A DNA stretch of 64,000 nucleotides from Rhytidiadelphus loreus (lineage: Eukaryota > Streptophyta > Bryopsida > Hypnales > Hylocomiaceae). A program made the position numbers and the translations under genes. The stretch is taken from positions 23,250,001-23,314,000 of the forward strand of contig OX344764.1 in NCBI GenBank assembly GCA_947034895.1, given 5' to 3'. This document shows, in pieces, positions 26,720 through 38,084 of this stretch. Position 1 is the stretch's first letter. Each line of letters starts with the position of its first letter. A model generated the notes under the pieces. It was not told the origin of the DNA and ran no database searches. It saw only the letters and a list, made by a program, of their open reading frames with translations.

Positions 26720-26861
26720 TTCACTGTAATTGGTTGAAATTTCGAAATAGTTCGTGAAATTTCAGTGTAATTGGTTGAAATTCCGAAATAGTTTGTGGAA
26801 TTTCAGTGTAATTGGCTCTAATTTCGGAATAGATCGTGAAATTTCAGAATACTTTGTGAAA
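26720..26861. repeat. 41-bp tandem repeat upstream of LEA14
   Basis: Three copies of TTCA(C/G)TGTAATTGG...GAAAT(A/T)... with period 41 start at about 26720, 26760 and 26801. A partial fourth follows. The copies differ at several sites. They lie 300-430 bp upstream of the LEA14 start. Confidence 0.8.
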
Positions 26862-27069
26862 TTTTGGAATCGTTGGGTTGCGGATTTTCAACGCAATTTC
26901 GAAGGGAGAGGATATGATTTGTCGAAGTTCCGTAAAAGCGCGATTGATGCTTCAAGTACCACGTCTTGCGACTTTGTGTACTTCGAAGCTGGCGGGATTC
27001 ATGCAGCTGATTGTTCAGTTTGTTGTGGCCGGGACGTCGGTGGAGGTCAAGGGCGGAGACACGTCAGCT

Positions 27070-27228
27070 GACACGTGTCTGTTCGGGAAGGGGTCTGGTG
27101 AGGCTCTGGGGCGTCCAAATGGCTTGAGCTTGGATGCCCATCTGGCCGGCAATTCATGCTTCGTCACCACGAGTCCCTATTCACACTGAAGCTGTCCTCA
27201 CCAGACCCCTCCCGAACAGACACGTGTC
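27070..27228. promoter_or_regulatory. Inverted repeat carrying two G-box/ABRE palindromes
   Basis: Arms 27070-27103 and 27196-27228 are reverse complements except for one inserted base, with a 92-bp spacer. Each arm starts GACACGTGTCTGTTCGGGA and so contains CACGTG (27072-27077 and 27221-27226). A third CACGTG lies at 27435-27440. G-box/ABRE cores are bound by bZIP factors in ABA and drought responses, which fits the LEA14 gene whose start is about 650 bp away. A small secreted-peptide frame on the other side could share the element. Confidence 0.75.
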
Positions 27229-27978
27229 AACACTCAGAATGGTCTAAGTAAGGTTTTCAGCATGGTTTGTAAGATAGAGACACCCATTACCAGCCAACAC
27301 CCCATCGCCAATCAGTAGGGTGTTGTAAACTGAGGAGAGTCTAACAGTAACTGTATTTTTTTTTCCAATGGATGGTTGGAATAAACTTTCTGCTTTGACG
27401 GTTGTTAACAATATAAGTACTAGAATAGGATAGCCACGTGTTTCGTGAAAAAGAGCACGTCATATTGGAAATGTGGTTGTGTACTACTGACAATTCAATG
27501 GACAATGCAGCGCTTTACGAACTGAACGTACTGTATTTATAATATACTGTTCATTAATTTGCAAGTGTGGACAGTCTTGAAAATGGAATAGTGCTTGAGT
27601 GCTTTAAGGTTCATGAATTGAGTGACTTAGAAATCTTTCCTTTTGCATTCTAAAATTTGTGTCCATACGACCATACCTTCTAGTCTCTGTAGGTGATTTT
27701 TCTTTGACATCATGTTTGTATATGTACTTTGGGACATATAGTTTTGATGAGAAGAGAGACTAATGTAGGTGCAAAGTTACTACCAAATTTGACGTCCTGT
27801 CTAATTGAACAGAGCTTACATATCAGCGTTCTTGACAACATCCCTTGTATAGAGATCTCGTAGTTGCATGTTGTGAATTGTAGTGAAAATTACTGGTAGC
27901 ATTGATTCCCTGACTGCCATACTGAGTGAAATATAGAACACTTAAGAACTCAGGCTAAACGACCAGCAAGCTTCTCAG

Positions 27979-28182
27979 ATGAGGATGAAGAGGACTTTCT
28001 TTGCAGTGATGGTCACATTAGTAGCACTGACGGTGACTCCAATGACGAGGAGCGCAGAATTGGCGATGAAGTGCAAGAATATGAAGACATGGAGGCCCTA
28101 CGACAACATCAGCAACCTAGAGGAACTACAGGAGCAGCCTCTATCAAAGGAGTCTGTCCAAGAAGGAGCTACACAGGGCTGA
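27979..28182 (+). CDS. Possible small secreted peptide, 67 residues
   Basis: ATG at 27979, TGA at 28180. Residues 1-26 look like a signal peptide (MRMKRTFFAVMVTLVALTV, then TPMTRSA). The remaining 41 residues are polar, with one Cys and no recognised domain. A TATA-like TATAG lies 50 bp upstream at about 27929. GC is slightly raised over the frame. I do not recognise the family. It could be a real small peptide gene, or the first exon of a longer gene that I could not extend. Confidence 0.4.
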   Translation: MRMKRTFFAVMVTLVALTVTPMTRSAELAMKCKNMKTWRPYDNISNLEELQEQPLSKESVQEGATQG

Positions 28183-29699
28183 CGACTAGTAGAGCACAAG
28201 TAATGTTGGCATCACAATTTCTGTGATTTGCTGCATGCACTCAGAAATTGCAGCTTCATGCAAGCCCTAGTCTAGTACATTAGCTTTGAATCCCTACACA
28301 AGAAGCACATGTTTTGCATTTTAGGACCCTGAGAACTAGGAGCCTTGAACTTCATAGTCCTACTTGAGCAACATATCATTGAAAGTGCCGGTAAGGAAGA
28401 TGCAATTATGAAGGCTCCAAAAATGACCAGAAAAGGTTAAAACCTCAGAAGGCAAGAAGCTGAGCTGCACTTCCAAGAACAACATAGAAAAGAGACTTGT
28501 GTGGTGGGAATCTGAACACATCTCCATGAATATACTTCGAGAAAGTCTCCCTTTGCTCATCCGCAACCTCTTCGTCCCAGGAATACCTAGCCAAGTAGAA
28601 TCATGAATAGAACATAGCAATCATTAAAACTGAGTTTTCATGAACAGGAGCTCGCATAACTTTTCATGATGAATCAGTAATTCACAGAAATGAGAAACGT
28701 AGTTGATTATACTCTAAGTGAAAACCACAGTCTGATCGAGGTACGTACTTGATGAAGGCGTTCGTCAGTACATGCATTAAAATGGTCGTTGGGAATCCAG
28801 TTAGAAGCAGGACAATCATACATGAGTTGATGATTGAGAACTAGTAGATCTGAAGGTGTTGCGGTAGGAACGAGTATCTTCAGTACTTCTCCATGCGCTA
28901 GTCACAAGACTTGTCTGTTTCCTTCCATTTTGCGGAATAGGTGAATTTCATAGATTGTTTCTATCTTCAGTGATATCCATAGTAAAAATCGAATGATAAC
29001 CGACATTGATCTCCATAACTCGGTCTTTGTTGAGATGTCGAATTGCACGTCTGTGAAGAGTGACATCAGTTTGTAACATCGAATAATCCACTACTAGTCT
29101 GCTACATCGAAGAATCCAGTGCTACATCGACGAATCTAGGTTCTCTTATACCGTACTAAGGGAAATGTGATTTAATGACAAGCATTCAAAGGGACGTGTG
29201 ATTCTCCGTGACATTTTAACCACTGCAAGTCCATGATAATCAACGTTGTACCAAATTGGTGCTTGAATCATATGACGATCGATGAATGCTTGAAAATTCA
29301 GCAAAACAGAACTTTTGAATTCGCAAAGTCAGGACCAAGAATACAGATGCAATCTCTTACCTCAGGTCAAGCTCCTCTGGGCGAAGTTGCTCTGTTGTGC
29401 TCAGATGATTTCGATGTGACTACCCAGGAAATTGACGAGTTCACTTAAAGACGCTCGGTATTCTTTCGAAGTCTTGAAGAAGAACAAGTTACACACGAAC
29501 ATGACATAACGGCTTACATGCTTCCGACCACTTGTTCTTGAAGATGAGGATGCTTTTCAGAAAATGCAATTAAGACTATTGAGCATTCTGACTCCTCTTT
29601 CACGTGCAATCTTTTTGTCACCACACATAATTTGTAAAGGAACAACGATACCCCAATGCAGATGTTCACAGTGAATACCTTGAATTCACTCACAATGTC
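28183..29699. other. Spacer with no assigned gene
   Basis: Contains three loose copies of GCTACATCGA(A/C)GAATC(C/T)A (29072-29135). It also has an inverted pair, TCTTGAAGAAGAACAAGT near 29471 and ACTTGTTCTTGAAGA near 29530. A plus-strand frame at 29233-29448 (starting MIINVVPNWCLNH) reads smoothly but matches nothing I know. Part of the stretch may be the 5' end of the pogo element that follows. Confidence 0.35.
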
Positions 29700-31781
29700 A
29701 TGTCTGTGCAGGCAAGTCGAGAAGGCCGAGAAGGCCGGTAGCCACTGCGAGAAGGTTCATCATTCGCGGAAGGAAGGAACGGCAGCGCCCTTGAAGCTCC
29801 TACCCAGCGTCCCCGATCTGCAGGAAGCAAAACAATTAGAAGAAGAACAGGTACATGGACTAATGAGGAACTGGAAGCAGCTTTAGCGGAAGTGGACAAC
29901 GGCATGAGCATCAGGGCAGCTGTTGTAGCACAGGAAAGTCGAAATGCTTCTCTAAGACCGGAAAAGGCCTTAAAGTGACTCGTTTATTGTTCCCACAAAG
30001 ATTTGTCACTGATTCTTAATAACCGGAAATACGGACAAGTATTACCACAACAACCCCAAGCAAAACCTACTCAAATCCGATAGGGGAAACTAAACTAAAC
30101 TATCTGGATCACCTCTAGATCTGAATCTAAGCTATTTCCTAACCCCTTGCTATCTATAGTCTACCTACACTGAGGACCGGAACTAGAAATCGAGTAGCTA
30201 GTCCAATTTCCGGATTTCCTGTCAACGTAACCGGATTCGAGTTTAACCTCTGGACTAAGAGGGATCTGCGTATTGTGCTTAAGGAAGGAAGTTGATTACC
30301 TACCTCTACGTTTTATAGTGTCAAGAGTACCACTTTTAAGTAAGCCAACAACAACACACATATATACTACTTAACTGGCTCTCCTTCACAGCTAACCCGG
30401 AAGATTCCGAATCAGCAGGTCACGCAAGAAAACCCAGCTAACAAATACTACAACGACGACCTATTGGATTAGTCTAAGATCTAGGTAGAATCCGGGACAA
30501 ACGAAGTGGAGGAATATCACATCCCCTTCAGTTTCCGGTTAACCGAAGAACCTATCAATCATTAAGCTAGAGAGTTCCAGTAATTCGACGGTTGCAACTC
30601 TAGCCTACTGGGACCGTATTCAACTAATGGAATCTGAACCGATCACGCCACTGGGATCAGGAAACCACCATCTCACACAAACTCACTTAAACTCCCAAAA
30701 TCCGGATAAACCCAACATCCGGGCACACTTCCCCTCTACCTATTCCTGCAATCCAAATGAACATACTATGACATAGTATGCCATCCAAGTACGCTCAGAC
30801 ACACAAGGTGAATCAGAAAATTCTGACTTGTATTGCACGATGTTAGGAAAACAAGATCCGAAAATGCACACTAAACAACTAAAAATCTGAATCCTAAATA
30901 GTCTACAACCCGAGGGACTTTTACCGCCCAAGGGAATCAAAAGTAAAAACCCAAGGGAATGACATGTGTCATTCTTCTTATCTGCCTCCTAGTTGACTTC
31001 CTAACACCCACAACTTTCCACAAAAAACGGATCTTAGATCCTAAAAATCCGGATCCAAGCAAGTTCAACAGAAATTCCCTACTCACCTAAAAAGCTACTT
31101 GGAAACTACTTTTCCACCAAAAACTTAGGTTTTCAACCGCCCACCTATGGTTCTAACCCTAAAATCATTTCTTCTGCCGCTTAGCTAGAGTCTTCACTGA
31201 AGTGGCAGTCCCCTTTTTTGCTGGCTGTTTCCGGACAGAACCGGAAACACTCAAAGCCCTGCGCTTCTTCGACTTTGACTTCTATGCCTTCAGCTTGGTC
31301 TTTATTCGCTTTGGGGCCGCCAACTTTTGGTCTGGATCTGAGTACGGCTCAGATTCTTCCCCAGTTCTAGAACCGGATTCCACCTCTTCCTCCTCAAATT
31401 CGTCTTCTTTTTCTTTTTCTTCGGATTCTAACTCAATGGGCTTCTTGTGCGACTCCGATCTTCTCTTTGCTGCTCCGCTTGGGGATGGGAAACGGCAAAT
31501 TTCTTGCTTTTTGGCGTTTCCCAACTTCCCTCTTTGACTTAGGTCTGACCGCAAGTCTGAGATCCAGGCGTAGATACACGCTCTGCACCGGATTCCTGCA
31601 TAACACTCTCCTTTGCAGGTGTGGTGACATCCGCACTTCCCAGAGACTTTCCGGTTTTATCCCGGCCCAATGGTGACATATGCTGACTATCCGATCTTGG
31701 AGGTTTAGCGGGAGTACCCTCCTTTTGTGCTGTGGCTTCCGGTTTCGGAGGCTAACTGCTCTCTCCCACTACACCCCTCAT

Positions 31782-33005
31782 TTAAACAAGTAATTCTTCC
31801 AATTGTGAATGGAAGGTAATGAAGACATTAATGACTTTGTCCCTTATTTTTCCTTCCTCTTCTAAAACCTTCTCGTCGAAGAGCTTGGCCTTGTTCAGTA
31901 TCTCAATCGGATAAGTTATAAACTCTGCAATCCGGTCAAGCATCTCTTTTGACCGGATAGAGTTTTTCCTCACCTGTTCACTCTCCTGACTTCTCTCATT
32001 CAACTCATTTTTCAAGGCGATTACCTCATCCATCAGTATAGTGATTTTCGCTTTTCCGGCCCTACCCTCAACACCTTGAATGAGATTCCGGATTTGTTCC
32101 TCACATTGATTCACGGGGATGTCACCTAGCAACTTACACACCCGGACTATGGTACTTCTTTCTTTCTCATGATTCTCCCTGATTTGGTTTAGATCCTTGA
32201 TGATCTTTTTAAGCGGATCACTCCTCCAAACTGGGTCTCATTCCTCTCTTTTTGACTGTTCCGGTTTATCCTTGCCGGAATCCCCAGAAGACTCTTCATG
32301 TCTCTCCACATTTTCTTCCTTTGAGTCTGTCTTTATACCGTGTGCTAGTCTTATTTCTTGAACCTTTAACTCACACCTCTCTTCTACTCTCATGCAATCA
32401 TGTGCGTGGTATAGGTGGTAAAGGAAAGGAGAAAGACTAGACGGCTTTGTTTTCCCGACTGCCTTACAAAGTTTCCCCACATGATCCCGCAGAACTAACC
32501 CCTAATCGAATTTCCGGTCTCCGGACAGAGCACCGAAAATCATATTGCCTAAAGTAATAGTTAACCGGGTACCCCTGTCCGGACTGAGGATGGGAACCAG
32601 AAATTCTAACACCCTCCTCTCCCGGTCATCCTTGCACTCACTCACGGTATACCTATCTTTAGGGTGAGGAGGGTTCATAAACTTACCCACTGCATACTTG
32701 TCCGTCTTTGAAGCAGACCCTTCTTCTCCTCTTGTAAATCCGTAAACTTCCCTCCATACCGCTTGAGTCCACTTCTCCGGAACTGCCCGCATGGTTTTCT
32801 TCCACTCGTTCGACTGTGGATGTAACACCTCCCTCACCATCACTTCGTCTTTGAAGTTCCAAGGTCACTCCAGCAATCCGGTACAACCCAACTGGCTCAA
32901 GTCCTCCAACAGATCCGCTTGCAATACTCCATCTTCCGGAATCACCGGACTGACGTGCTTCAATAATACTTTCACAGTCTCCTCTTCCGACTCACTTCCG
33001 GTCAT
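31782..33005 (-). pseudogene. Gag-like frame with in-frame stops
   Basis: One reading frame from ATG at 33005 to the stop at 31782 (about 408 codons) is interrupted by three nonsense codons: TGA near 32867, TAG at 32502 and TGA at 32238. The start is acidic (MTGSESEEETVKVL). The best-conserved-looking block is WREVYGFTRGEEG...ERRVLEFLVPILSP at 32760-32590. It is followed by a PFLYHLYHAH segment and a long charged coiled-coil region (NQCEEQIRNLIQ... to SQLEELLV). I believe similar proteins recur in plant retroelements but cannot name the family. A basic/acidic low-complexity frame at 31554-31282 may be a continuation after a frameshift. The TAG may replace a Trp codon, which would fit C-to-T decay. 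Confidence 0.5.
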
Positions 33006-33085
33006 GGTTGTTTCCTCACTTCACACCCCTTCAACAGTTCCTTACAACGCCCACTGTTTCAACTAATGTGCTGAAGCGAATACCA

Positions 33086-33581
33086 TGTTGGGAAACCCCG
33101 GAAACTACTACACGCGAGAGAAATAGTAAACACCAATGGAGAAGGCCGGAAATGTGTACAAGAACCCTAACTGCCCTAGCTTTAAACTTCCAGCTCGGGA
33201 ATTCCCTAATTTTCTATTGTTTGATCTTGTCGTTCTTGCTAATTACCCGTTAATCCGACCATTCCCTAATTTTCGGGTACCGTTGGTGGTCCTAATTAGC
33301 TCCAGCCGGCTCCCGATAGTCTAATTACCGCCTCTATTCCTGATTCCGGTTCTGAATTGGATTTCCCGATGTCTTCGGTAGTTCCGGTTCTGGCTAAAAT
33401 GTAAGAATACTAATTTCCTGCTTAACTACTTTAACATTTTATGATTTTCCTATCTTCCGGTTTTGAATACTATGCTATGCACTCGGTTAAATCTAAGGAA
33501 ATTTGAATTTTATAGCAAAAAATAAAAAATAACTATAATTATATAGTATCTATGCTACAAGGGACATTTTGGGTCACAACA
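33086..33581 (-). repeat. Putative 5' LTR (minus orientation) with adjacent primer-binding site
   Basis: A 496-bp segment with TG...CA ends. On the minus strand it is followed without a gap by TGGTATTCGC (33085-33076), whose first six bases match the usual initiator-Met primer-binding start TGGTAT. The outer end coincides with the GCAGC target duplication. Confidence 0.55.
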
Positions 33582-36222
33582 GCAGCGTCACAGAAGTATG
33601 CCATACCTTACTCCACTCTTCGGGAATGGTGCTTCGGCCAACGCACTTTACGCGAACAAGGTGCTCTAGCTGTTCTGACGCCAGAAGAAGAAGACCAGTT
33701 AATACATTATGTGTTGGCGATGTGTGAGATGGGATTTGGCTTGACCCCCACCGCATTGAGATTGAAGGTGTATGAGATGACAAGTGGTCGTTCTACTCCT
33801 TTCCGCAATGGAATTCCCGAAAAGAGTTGGCTCAAATGGTGGCAGCGGCGGCATCTAGAACTAACTTTGCGTGTGTCTCAAGTATTGGCCTCTGCCAGGG
33901 CTCAGGGCTTGAACTCTGCAAACGCTGCTACATTCTACATGAACTTGGAGTACTTGTATTTACTTATTAGGTGTGTATCATACACAGCTAATAGAATTTG
34001 GAATTGTGATGAATCAAGGGTGCAGGCAGGGCGAAATGGTGGAGCTCGCATGATAGCACGGAGGGGGACTCGTTATATTCATTATGTTGTGCCGGATAAA
34101 AGGGAATGGTTTTCCGTGCTAGTGTGCATCAATGCTACATGGGCAACCATTCCTTCCTATTATATATTTTGAGAAAAACGCATCAAGCAAAATTTAGTTG
34201 AGTATTGTGAGCAGGGAGCAGCGATGGCAGTATAAGAGAAGGCGTGGATGACATCCTATCTATTTTCAGCATGGATTTCGCATTTTGTGAAGAATGTCAA
34301 TGAAATGGAAGGCATTTCACCTAAAAGAGGCACTTACTTATTTTGGATGGCCATAGCAGTCATGTGACACATGACGTGGTTTGTGAAGCTAAATTAGCAG
34401 GACTAGATTTGGTGACGCTCCCATCACATACCTCGCATGCCCTGCAGCCATTGGATTGCAGCGTTTTTAAGCCGTTCAAACAATATTTCAGAACCTATCA
34501 CGACTACTGGACAAGCAGAAATATCAGAGATTCACCATCAAAACAAACACTTACTCACTGGGTTGTACTAGCTCTCAAAAAGGCACTCTCTGTGAAGAAC
34601 ATCAAGAGCGGTTTTCGTGTGACTGGCATTTGGCCACTAAATCCACAGGCAGTGGATAGCCAGTGCGGTCCATCTAAAGCCTACAAGCAGTGGTTGACAA
34701 TGACTCAAGGGAGGAAGAAGCAAACGATGCAGCAGGGACAGAAATGGAAGAGGAGGTCGACGAAGAAGCACCTGTTGAAACGGACATCGCTACTGAACTG
34801 TCACAACCGCGTGATCCATTGGTGGAGCACTTCTTTGTCAATGGTGACCAAGATGATCCTCATATGCCTTCGGAGGTGGGTAGCTTGGACACTAACAATG
34901 GCGCCATCAAATCCATCACGCGCTTCTTGACATTGCCGACGGTCACACCACGAGTTTGCAGCAAGGAACGGGAGCCCACCATGGATTTCAGCAAGTCACT
35001 TATGTTGACATTAGATGACTATATGCAAGCTGTAGCACGGAGGCGGCAAGCACAGCTCAATGTTGCTGCCGAAAGAGACCGAAAACGAGCTGAAAAGGAA
35101 GAGCGCCAACGAAGTAAAGCAGCACAGAAGGAACAAGACAAACGTGAACGAGATGAGGTGCGTGCGGCTAAGGATTTGCAACAACAAACACTTCGTGTAG
35201 AACGCGATGCAGAAAAAGTTAGGAGAGCGGTTGATTGCCTACAAAAAAAGCGGCGAAAAGACTCCACAGCATCAGACATGGTCCGACAACCATACACAAC
35301 AGACATAATTTCTAAAAGCAATGCAACCCCTAGCATACTAGGGTTTCCTTTCTTTGCTCCATCGTCATTCCCTCCCTTTACATCTTCTTCTGAGCCCATG
35401 CATCCTTTTCAAAACTCTCTCCCCTCTGCACTGCACACTCCCATCAAGACCACAAGCAAGCCTTCCATATCCACTTCCAACAACCTACACTTACTTCTCA
35501 CCAACAATCCAACTTCTCCAACCCTGAACTTCAATGGAACGAACAACTCTTTCAAACACAAGGCAAGGTCCACAAACTGCAACAACGTCGACAGACTTTG
35601 GTGGCGCTAGTGACGGCTGCGAACTTGAACGCCTTCACAGCGCCTTTGGGAGCCGTTGAAGCGCGTCAACGGACAGGAAGCTGAGCGGGAATTCGTACCT
35701 TCTAAGATAACTACACGAAATTGCAGTGCCAACTCCAGTGTCAGCTGTTACTTCACTACAACAACGGCAGTGTTTTATGACTGCAAAAATATGACTGAGG
35801 ATGACTGGCGACTACTCGCAGTCATATTCTTGGAGGTTAATACCTTGGGGAGAAATATGATTGCAAAATATGACTGCCAGTCATTTTTGGGTCTTGTACT
35901 TCACGGGCGTATATTATACGCTCATTGGGAACACCAAAGTATTTCATAGGGAATGGTAGGGAATTCGATTGAGAACATTGAGTTATATTATTGGTCATAT
36001 TTTCATGGCAGTAACATTTTTTTGTTTTTGGGCAACCTAAAAAAAACATGGGCAATCAAAAAAAATATAGACAAGCCATTGTTTAAAATTTTGAAACTTA
36101 ATCACCACTTTTTAGGATTTTGAAACCCTAGTCGTCATTTTTTTAGGGTTTTGAAATCCTAGCCACTACTTCTTTTGACTCTTCTTCCTTACCTTTTGTT
36201 GTCTCTTGTCTTTTGTCTCTTT

Positions 36223-36522
36223 GAGTTCATTCTTGTTTCTTAGTTGTTGTGTTTTGTTGCATTTTGAGTTCACTCTTGTTTCTTAGTTGTTGTATTTTGT
36301 TGCACTTTGATTTCATTCTTGTTTCTTAGTTGTTGTGTTTTGTTGCACTTTGATTTCATTCTTGTTTTTTAATTGTTGTGTTTGTTGCATTTTGAGTTCA
36401 TTGTTGTTTCTTAATTGTTGTGTTTTGTTGCATCTTGAGTTCACTCTTGTTTCTTAGTTGTTGTCTTTTGTTGCATCTTGAGTTACTCTTACTTCTTAGA
36501 GTTGTTGTCTTTTGTTGCATCT
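36223..36522. repeat. 43-bp tandem repeat inside the CACTA element
   Basis: Seven copies of GA(G/T)TTCA(T/C)TCTTGTTTCTTAG(TTGTTG...) start at 36223, 36266, 36309, 36352, 36394, 36437 and 36480. A T/C-rich low-complexity tract runs on to about 36800. Long open frames here are by-products of the pyrimidine bias, not genes. Confidence 0.85.
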
Positions 36523-37299
36523 TCACTCTTGCTTCTTGTTTTTTTTCTTCTTTCTTCTTCTTCTTTCTTTTTCTTCTTTCTTCTTTCTTACTTTTTGTTC
36601 TTTCTTTTTGTTTCTTATTTCTTTTTGTTGCATCTTACCTCTTTTTTGTTGTTTCTTGTTACTTCTTAGTAGTTGCTCCTTATTGTTTCTTCTGCATCTT
36701 AATTTGTATTTGTTGTTATCTTTTAGCACTTTTTGCCTTTTTTCTTCTTGTTCCTTGCATCACCATTGTTTTTCTTCTTACCCTAAATTTGTATTACATA
36801 TTTTCTATTGTTGTAAACTTTTGAAGATTGAGCTTTGTTGTATGTTCATTAAAAATTAACCTCCTATTTCTTTAATTGTATATGCAAGCAACAAAATTGG
36901 AACAAAGTCGTTGGAGGCTACTTGTAACTCACTTCATATTATTGTAAGAAAAAGAGTCTCTACTAACTTGTGTAAATAATTCATTGTGATATACATATTT
37001 TGTATTTGTGACTAATAAATTATAAATGTCATTGAAAAGAGTCACATTCCTTCTTATATATTCCCTCTCCAATATAATTGTTTCTTGTATATCTTTAAAA
37101 TCATGTGTATTTGTTTTTAACTACATGAAATCTTTTATTCAATTGTTAAATCATTTTAATGTATGATTGCAAATATGCTTAGGTATCCTACAACCATTGT
37201 ATGATTTGTTCAATTCATAGTTCAAAATACATATCAATAAAAAAAATGACTACTTGGAGTCACAAAATGATTATAATAATTTCCAAAAAATGACTATGT

Positions 37300-37740
37300 G
37301 CTCTTAATATGACTGAAAAATATGACTGAGAAGAGTCGTTTTACAAATCATCAAAAAATATGACTCACCGCAGTCATATTTTACATGATTGCAAAATATG
37401 ACTGACCACATTCATATTTCATGTCATCAAAAAATATGACTCAACGCAGTCATATTCCACGTCATCAAAAAATATGACTCAACGCAATCATATTTCATGT
37501 AGGATTTTTTCATTTACCCGAGCAGCTCAATAAAAAGTCAAAGAAAGTCAAAATATACGTCTTGTTGGCATACTATGGCTAATTATGGGTATTTATACCC
37601 CTCAATTTATATAACTGCCAATATGACTGATGTCTAAAGCGACTACTTCTAAAGGACTGCTGCAGTCATATTTCGAGTCATCTACAGTGATTTCTGCGCC
37701 AGTCATATTTTTTGATTTTACGACTGACTGCAGTCGTTTT
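37300..37740. repeat. Subterminal AAATATGACTG array at the right end of the CACTA element
   Basis: At least ten copies of AAAATATGACT(G/C) appear in both orientations, several as near palindromes such as AAATATGACTCACCGCAGTCATATTT. A smaller set lies inside the left end (35776-35880). Such arrays are the binding zone for CACTA transposases (family knowledge). Confidence 0.8.
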
Positions 37741-37753
37741 TTGCAATCATAAA

Positions 37754-38056
37754 CATTAGAAGAGATTTCAGGATTTTAAGGGTCGTTTCAGGGCCGTTCC
37801 TGGCGTTGTTCCCCCGGCAGTGAAAGAACGCCGCTGTCAGATTTTTTTATTTTTTGAAAAAAATAAAAAAATAAAAAAATAAATGTAAGTCCTTAAAATG
37901 AGAAACAAGGTTAAAAAAAATTTATTTATTTTTTCGAAAAAACTGACCTAGCCGTCTCTCGGCCAGGTCAGCACAGGCCGGGAACAACGGATTTCGGCGG
38001 TTTTTTGGGGGGTCGAGTTGGGAACTCACAGCCCTCCCCGAGAGCCAAAACAAATG
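37754..38056. mobile_element. ~300-bp GC-ended, AT-cored repeat (copy 1), nested in the CACTA element
   Basis: Homologous in inverse orientation to 47496-47814. The shared blocks include GTTCCTGGCG(T/C)TGTTCCCCCG and GGGAACTCACAGCCCTCC. The ends are GC-rich and the middle is A/T runs. The CATTAGA-type terminus is visible at the left. It lies just inside the CACTA right terminus, so it probably inserted into that element. Confidence 0.65.
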
Positions 38057-38084
38057 TAATGACACTACTTTTGTTGTAGTGCTT

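Larger units (their letters stand above)
29921..33581 (-). mobile_element. Gag-only LTR-type retroelement inserted in the pogo transposase
   Basis: The insert begins TGTTGT (29921), ends ACAACA (33581) and is flanked by the 5-bp duplication GCAGC (29916-29920 and 33582-33586). Removing it rejoins the transposase frame exactly, so the limits are firm. Read on the minus strand, 33581-33086 behaves as a 5' LTR (TGTTGTGACC...CCCAACA). It is followed directly by TGGTAT, like an initiator-Met tRNA primer-binding site. A decayed gag-like frame comes next. No protease, reverse transcriptase or integrase was recognised. The left end does not obviously match the right LTR, so the 3' LTR is diverged or rearranged. 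The interior is notably rich in the word CCGGA. It resembles non-autonomous gag-only elements. Confidence 0.75.
29700..35684 (+). pseudogene. pogo-type (CENP-B-like) transposase, interrupted and decayed
   Basis: Remains of a Tc1/mariner-superfamily pogo transposase. The N-terminal part reads open from 29742 and reaches the psq helix-turn-helix (RRTGTWTNEELEAAL...) at 29832-29920. It is then broken by a 3.66-kb insert, and the frame resumes at 33587 with SQKYAIPYSTLREW. The CENP-B-type second DNA-binding domain follows (33690-33900). The DDE_1 domain has Asp in NCDES (34008), Asp in LDGHSSH (34346) and Asp in LQPLDCSVF (34454), the last two 35 residues apart. A C-terminal acidic and coiled-coil tail runs to about 35684. 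Lesions: TAG at 29739, TGA at 34170, an in-frame TAA near 34230, and frameshifts near 34330, 34680 and 35530. All three catalytic Asp are still legible. Terminal inverted repeats were not found. Confidence 0.85.
35754..38081. mobile_element. Non-autonomous CACTA (EnSpm) element
   Basis: The left end is CACTACAACAACGGCAGTG (35754) and the right end, read inward, is CACTACAACAAAAGTAGTG (38081 inward). The first 11 bases are identical and the similarity extends to about 20. It is flanked by the 3-bp duplication CTT (35751-35753 and 38082-38084), as expected for the superfamily. The subterminal zones are packed with AAATATGACTG in both orientations, the kind of array bound by CACTA transposase. 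No transposase is encoded. The interior holds a 43-bp tandem repeat and a pyrimidine-rich tract, and another repeat sits just inside the right end. It starts 70 bp past the end of the pogo transposase frame. Confidence 0.85.

Noticed and set aside
28360..28620. Minus-strand frame of 86 codons with hydrophobic patches
   Set aside because: Neither this frame nor its neighbours gave a recognisable motif or splice-supported extension, so it is not called as a gene.
32791..33324. Plus-strand open frames inside the retroelement
   Set aside because: They are antisense to the gag-like frame and the LTR, and their composition reflects that.
36420..36860. Overlapping hydrophobic open frames rich in Phe, Leu and Ser
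   Set aside because: They come from a TTC/TTG low-complexity tract inside the CACTA element and are open in several frames at once.
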